Below, in pieces: positions 4,481-5,092 of a stretch of DNA of 5,092 bases. Source of the DNA: Hyphomicrobiales bacterium (GTDB lineage Bacteria > Pseudomonadota > Alphaproteobacteria > Rhizobiales > NORP267); NCBI GenBank assembly GCA_016764455.1, contig JAESRU010000111.1:1-5092 (forward strand). The letters are read 5' to 3'. The notes under the pieces were generated by a model. It was not told where the DNA came from. It worked only from the letters and a program-made list of their open reading frames with translations, and ran no database searches. How positions within the stretch are numbered: position 1 is the first letter of the stretch; every line of letters begins with the position of its first letter. A program made the translations under genes and the position numbers.

Positions 4481-4494
4481 AACAGGGGCGGCTA
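4481..4494. repeat. Direct repeat copy B (14 bp) at the end of the repressor gene
   Basis: AACAGGGGCGGCTA covers the TAG stop of the repressor and the bases after it. It matches copy A at 3933-3946 in 13 of 14 positions, 548 bp away. Both copies place the TAG stop of their gene at the same point of the repeat. Confidence 0.6.
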
Positions 4495-5092
4495 ATCATT
4501 CAGGTTTCGGCCAATGACCAGGCCGGTGATTGTGACCGTGGTGCCTTCGTCCTTGTGGCCCATGCCAATAGGCTTCTGGAACAGCGGGTTATTGCTTTCC
4601 GGCCATAGTTCATAATCCCCATTGCCAAGCCTTCTGACACGTTTGAGTGAATATTCTGTTGTTCCGGCGCGTTCACGCCTGACCACAACGACCTTGTTAT
4701 CTTCAGGGATTGCTTCGCCAGTGGCGGCAAAGTCTATGCAAATGACGTGTTCGCCGTCCTTGACGTACTTATCCATGCTATCGCCTTTGACGCGCAAGGC
4801 ATACTGCTCAATGTCGCTATATTTTGGATTGATATTGGCAGCAACGGGCGGGTATTTATCGTCATCCATAAATTCATGTTCTAACCATACCCCTGCCGCA
4901 ACCTCACCTTTAACAGGTGCTATTTTATCAAGTCTTACCGGCGGGCTGACATTTAGAGTAAAATTGTCTTGGTTCTCGCCGGTCAGCAACCACTCTATAG
5001 GCACCTTGAATGCTTTGGCATATTTTTTGCCGCACCGACTGGAAAGCCTCTATTAGAGTTTTCATGGCTTCGATAGGTGTTTTCATTCCAAC
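4492..5092 (-). pseudogene. S24/LexA-type phage repressor, split by a -1 frameshift, partial at right edge
   Basis: The C-terminal frame (4492-5049, open up to stops at 5050-5055) begins KKYAKAFKVPIEWLLTGE, the end of an XRE-type HTH domain. It continues into a peptidase-S24 domain: a hinge with the likely self-cleavage Ala-Gly (GEVAAGVW), the nucleophile in VKGDSMDKYV, the general-base Lys in YSLKRVRRL and the closing ELWPESNNPLF. The rest of the HTH (WNENTYRSHENSNRGFPVGA) is in another frame (4995-5092), which then ends in a stop at 4995-4997. The two frames join perfectly if one A is added to the six-A run at 5023-5028. In prophages such proteins hold the lytic genes off and are inactivated by RecA-stimulated self-cleavage. 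A GTG at 5002-5004 could start the C-terminal part alone, but without DNA-binding domain or ribosome site. Sequencing error, true mutation and programmed slippage all remain possible. Confidence 0.8.
5023..5028 (-). other. A6 run at the repressor frame break, fits a -1 slippery heptamer
   Basis: In the HTH frame the codons are GCA AAA AAT, so the bases A-AAA-AAT match the X-XXY-YYZ pattern of -1 slippery sites. Slipping back one base would put the ribosome into the S24 frame. A lost base in an A7 run would produce the same picture, and homopolymer miscalls are a common sequencing error. Confidence 0.6.

Noticed and set aside
4622..5056. Plus-strand 144-aa ORF opposite the repressor
   Set aside because: It is antisense to the unmistakable S24 peptidase frame and Ser/Leu-rich without any domain pattern.

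Overview
The window looks like the early/immunity side of a temperate phage or prophage in a Gram-negative proteobacterium, most likely an alphaproteobacterium. This rests on the style of the proteins: an S24 repressor whose HTH resembles alphaproteobacterial phage repressors, a compact Dcm-like phage methyltransferase, an ASCH-like N-terminus, and two outer-membrane-type lipoproteins. No species marker is present, so the host is an inference. All convincing genes but one lie on the minus strand, so transcription runs right to left.

Right part (about 3420-5092): an S24/LexA-type repressor gene enters from the right edge. Its HTH part and its peptidase part are in different frames, and the break falls on a six-A run. 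Downstream on the same strand are two lipoprotein genes (3944-4456 and 3470-3880), each ending near a copy of a short direct repeat, then a rho-independent terminator at 3421-3444. They look like lysogenic-conversion cargo between the repressor and the early operon.

Middle (3212-3420): a gene-free control region. A minus-strand promoter (-35 at 3321-3326, -10 at 3298-3303) sits among two related palindromic operators centred 25 bp apart. The predicted transcript starts with two stem-loops in a row before the first ribosome binding site.

Left part (1-3211): one tightly packed early operon of nine minus-strand genes in which every junction overlaps by 1 to 11 bases, so translation is probably coupled throughout. 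Recognisable members are the methyltransferase-like protein (1000-1725), a small HTH plus ribbon-helix-helix-like protein (1722-2021) and the start of an ASCH-like protein (1-64). The rest are small phage proteins of unknown function. The operon is interrupted at 2445-2783 by a plus-strand ORF encoding a likely three-helix membrane protein. It is codon-aligned antisense to the last three quarters of a minus-strand ORF (2343-2930), and at most one of the two is likely to be a normal protein there.

Points most worth following up: the frameshift in the repressor, the antisense gene pair, the operator/promoter/two-hairpin leader, and the repeat-flanked lipoprotein cassettes.
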